The notes below the pieces were generated by a model. It made no database searches. It was not told the DNA's origin and saw only the letters and a list, made by a program, of their open reading frames with translations. Positions 63,001 through 64,000 of a DNA stretch of 64,000 nt are shown here, piece by piece. A program made the translations under genes and the position numbers. Each line of letters starts with the position of its first letter. Positions within the stretch are counted from its first letter, which is position 1. This DNA is from CAYYIS01 sp964470965 (GTDB taxonomy: Bacteria > JAAXHH01 > JABIQT01). Where the stretch lies: assembly GCA_964470965.1 (NCBI GenBank), contig CAYYIS010000016.1, positions 1-64,000 of the forward strand, written 5' to 3'.

Positions 63001-64000
63001 GACTGCCAGCACCTGCGGCTCTACAACGAAGGATGGAGGTGTGACGTCAGGTCGGTTGCCTGTGGTGAAGGATCGGAGCCGACTGCTGGTAGTCTGTCCC
63101 AGCACATCGACGGATATTACTCTGAAATTATATTGGGTTCTGGGAGTGAGATCCTTCAGGGTGAGGGTATGGCCTATTACAAAGGTAGAGTCCTCTTCCG
63201 ACATGGACAGCCTAAGCGCATCCGTACCGTATTCTACCCGACTCGTACTCAGCTTGTCCGTCCGCCATGTAATCATGGCAGCGGTGTCACCGGGCGTCGC
63301 GAACGGGCCGCTAATGATGACGGCCGGTGTGTCATTCATCCGGATATCCCGCTGACGCACACCCGCCATAGGTCCAAGACGGGTTAGGCTACCTATCAGA
63401 AGCCGTTCATTGAAGCGCACACGCGAAATCATACCTTCCTGCGTCAGTCCTTGGCTGGTGACATACGCGAACGCTAGCGAATCGGCTACCGTGGAATCGA
63501 CGCCGGATTCCTGTAGGATCCGGTTGAAGGCCGACAGCCTCAGAGTCAAGTGCAACGCCGCCAAACTGGAGAATGTCGCGCCGGGGCGTTCGATACTGTT
63601 GACGGATACGACTGGATTTACGAAGAAGAACGATGGTCTGCCGTGTACGGGTGTGAAGATGGTGCTGTCGTTGCGCACAACCACATTGCGGATATCAAGA
63701 CAGATGGTCAAATCGTCCATCACGGCGGCGGGCGGAATTTCCAGGGCCATGCCGGCCAGCGCATCGTAGAGCGGTTGCAGCCCAGCGACCGGGGCGTTGA
63801 TCTGCGGCGGGAGGATGTAAGGCATCGTTTCCGGCAGCGTGGCTGTATCCACCGTATCCTCTCGTGCCTGACCATCCACTTCGGATGTTACCTTTACGAT
63901 TACAGTAAAGGAATCCACTTTGGCATAAAGAAAGCCGCGCCGCAGCGTGCTGCGGCGGCCGCTGGGATTGGTGACCGTCACGTCTTTACGTCCCTGGGCG
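60016..64000 (-). CDS. giant fibronectin type III / FlgD-sorting surface protein (partial)
   Basis: The frame is open to the right edge of the window, so the N terminus is missing; the visible part is about 1,327 codons. It begins in an IPT/TIG-like end (VTVTNPSGRRSTLRRGFLY), then a non-repeat domain, then about eight fibronectin type III modules of about 95 residues, several with the recurring WxTDEPSDSxVxYG signature (also TNEPSDSFVDYG). Two more beta modules follow, then the C-terminal FlgD-like sorting domain NFPNPFNPSTTIRYELP, with YNLLGQEVKTL and GLYFYRLVAGEF. Such tails direct outer-membrane or surface export by type IX-like systems. It is a probable adhesin or cell-surface scaffold. 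Confidence 0.9.
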   Translation of the reverse strand, partial: AQGRKDVTVTNPSGRRSTLRRGFLYAKVDSFTVIVKVTSEVDGQAREDTVDTATLPETMPYILPPQINAPVAGLQPLYDALAGMALEIPPAAVMDDLTICLDIRNVVVRNDSTIFTPVHGRPSFFFVNPVVSVNSIERPGATFSSLAALHLTLRLSAFNRILQESGVDSTVADSLAFAYVTSQGLTQEGMISRVRFNERLLIGSLTRLGPMAGVRQRDIRMNDTPAVIISGPFATPGDTAAMITWRTDKLSTSRVEYGTDALRLSMSEEDSTFVIGHTLTLKDLTPRTQYNFRVISVDVLGQTTSSRLRSFTTGNRPDVTPPSFVVEPQVLAVSRNGAVLGWTTDEKSVSTVEYGDTVDLGRVKSDGRFVHRQVMALSGLAQDTEYYALVSSQDQHGNITAFPDTITFTTMAKVDGLPPRFVRRPAVTGLAPTTAIIQWRTDEPANSTVYYLEAGTEDTLQTTNADEELTLEHTINLTGLTPDTRYRYTAVSTDGSGNKGRSLTRRFRTPVVEDTVAPVIIRGPAVLYRSDRVIAIGWVTNEVSDGFVYYQGGPDSTFLPRGSERLARRHLVIVGGLETDTQYTFAVTSTDPSGNTVVFPEGTPVSKPTVKTIRPRILALANGGLTVTTADFPDIDPPVIINGPDVIAQTSASLTLAWETDEPSDSKVLYGANMGQSATDEDVVTSHQVTLTNLDAGTTYEFQVGSTDPGGNGRTFSATGTATTASTPDTDAPVIVSATAQTVASHDRITVHWETNEPSDSFVDYGVSPGALDHMEEESDLVTSHNVVLTNLTPSTTYYLHGGSTDLAGNGPTATATLAVTTTADADTARPVLSSVSRQAMATTDTTSQLAVMWNTDILSSRLIEYGTTADLGSTIRDETSGTNHAITATRLALNTKYYFRIGSASANDPQNERIAFSALDSFITPAVLDTAAPLAPDNLASVPGNGAVRIRWSASTSDNVTGYSILRDGTAIATVGTETEYLDVSAVNGQSHTYTVQSISAVGNKSVLPTGVSAVPNIDQVPTIPLSGSPATGDTVSLAPTLIINNASPVSGDANRLLLTYEFQVSTDIDFTTLTVSTTDIAGGTPGNPTHWQIRDSARPATDLLENEVTYWWRARANDSEFTGDWSIPAAFITSVAIPTGVSLAAFAAGEDRGAVSLDWSIAAGMEPEGFHVLRSRHKDHGFQRITGAVVSGTEAGYTYTDYDVRVNIAYYYMLEAVTASDTFGPVTIKVSPPNDFTLGQNFPNPFNPSTTIRYELPKQTKVTLKIYNLLGQEVKTLVNTTQQAGFHTIKWTGRNGAGYAVSSGLYFYRLVAGEFSKAKKMLLLK

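Noticed and set aside
1..64000. tRNA, rRNA, prophage, complete insertion sequence, defence island
   Set aside because: No T-loop signature, ribosomal sequence, phage structural gene, intact transposase or known defence protein was recognised by eye; a covariance and profile search would be decisive.

Overview
The window reads as a chromosomal segment of an uncultivated, free-living-type heterotrophic bacterium. The best fit is a member of the FCB superphylum or its neighbours, such as Latescibacterota. This is inferred from four things: a giant fibronectin-repeat protein ending in a FlgD-like sorting domain (NFPNPFNPSTTIRY), three phytanoyl-CoA dioxygenase-like proteins, Cys-type sulfatases next to Gfo/Idh/MocA dehydrogenases, and a homodimeric-type pyruvate dehydrogenase E1. 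No rRNA or tRNA gene was seen, so placement stays an inference. Apart from one AT-rich island, base composition is uniform and moderately GC-rich.

Region 1 (about 0.7-9.97 kb) is mostly housekeeping: ndk and purF fire divergently from two good sigma70-type promoters. purF has a foldable leader and is coupled to a UbiA-type prenyltransferase and a 2[4Fe-4S] ferredoxin. Then come accD, purine nucleoside phosphorylase, a cytidylate-kinase-like protein, a 1.2-kb gene-poor stretch holding a near-consensus promoter, an AlkA-like glycosylase and a Tat-exported class V aminotransferase-fold protein closed by a strong terminator. Region 2 (10.0-11.65 kb) is an AT-rich foreign island with a clipped exostosin fragment joined to a GT32-like glycosyltransferase. 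Region 3 (11.65-18 kb) has a ThDP-dependent enzyme, aceE, a PhyH-type dioxygenase and a secreted protein of unknown function.

Region 4 (18.3-28.5 kb) looks like a sulfated-glycan or uronate utilisation locus: dihydrodipicolinate-synthase-like aldolase, sulfatase, heparinase II/III-like lyase, TauE/SafE anion exporter, dimethylargininase-like hydrolase, predicted beta-propeller glycosidase and Gfo/Idh oxidoreductase. Region 5 (28.6-38.2 kb) contains a YyaL/DUF255 protein, a very large fusion of an M28-like peptidase, a winged-helix-like segment and an AAC(3)-type acetyltransferase, a cold-shock gene whose leader carries a terminator hairpin, a beta-ketoacyl synthase with a long insertion, a metallophosphatase and a Tat-exported amidase.

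Region 6 (38.5-49 kb) holds a second Gfo/Idh and sulfatase pair with overlapping divergent promoters, a secreted-protein gene interrupted by one in-frame stop, hutI-hutF (the formiminoglutamate deiminase branch of histidine breakdown), two half-size YeeE/YedE sulfur-transport proteins, an M28 peptidase, an internally deleted sulfatase relic and a second PhyH-type gene. Region 7 (49.9-64 kb) has a polysaccharide deacetylase, an ankyrin protein, an enolase-superfamily enzyme, a large probable alpha/alpha-barrel protein, a third PhyH-like gene, a beta-propeller protein, a zinc alcohol dehydrogenase and the giant fibronectin/FlgD protein that runs off the right edge.

The most notable observations are the peptidase/acetyltransferase fusion, the cold-shock leader attenuator, the foldable purF leader, the AT-rich glycosyltransferase island, and two fresh gene relics. 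No defence system, CRISPR array, prophage or complete insertion sequence was seen.
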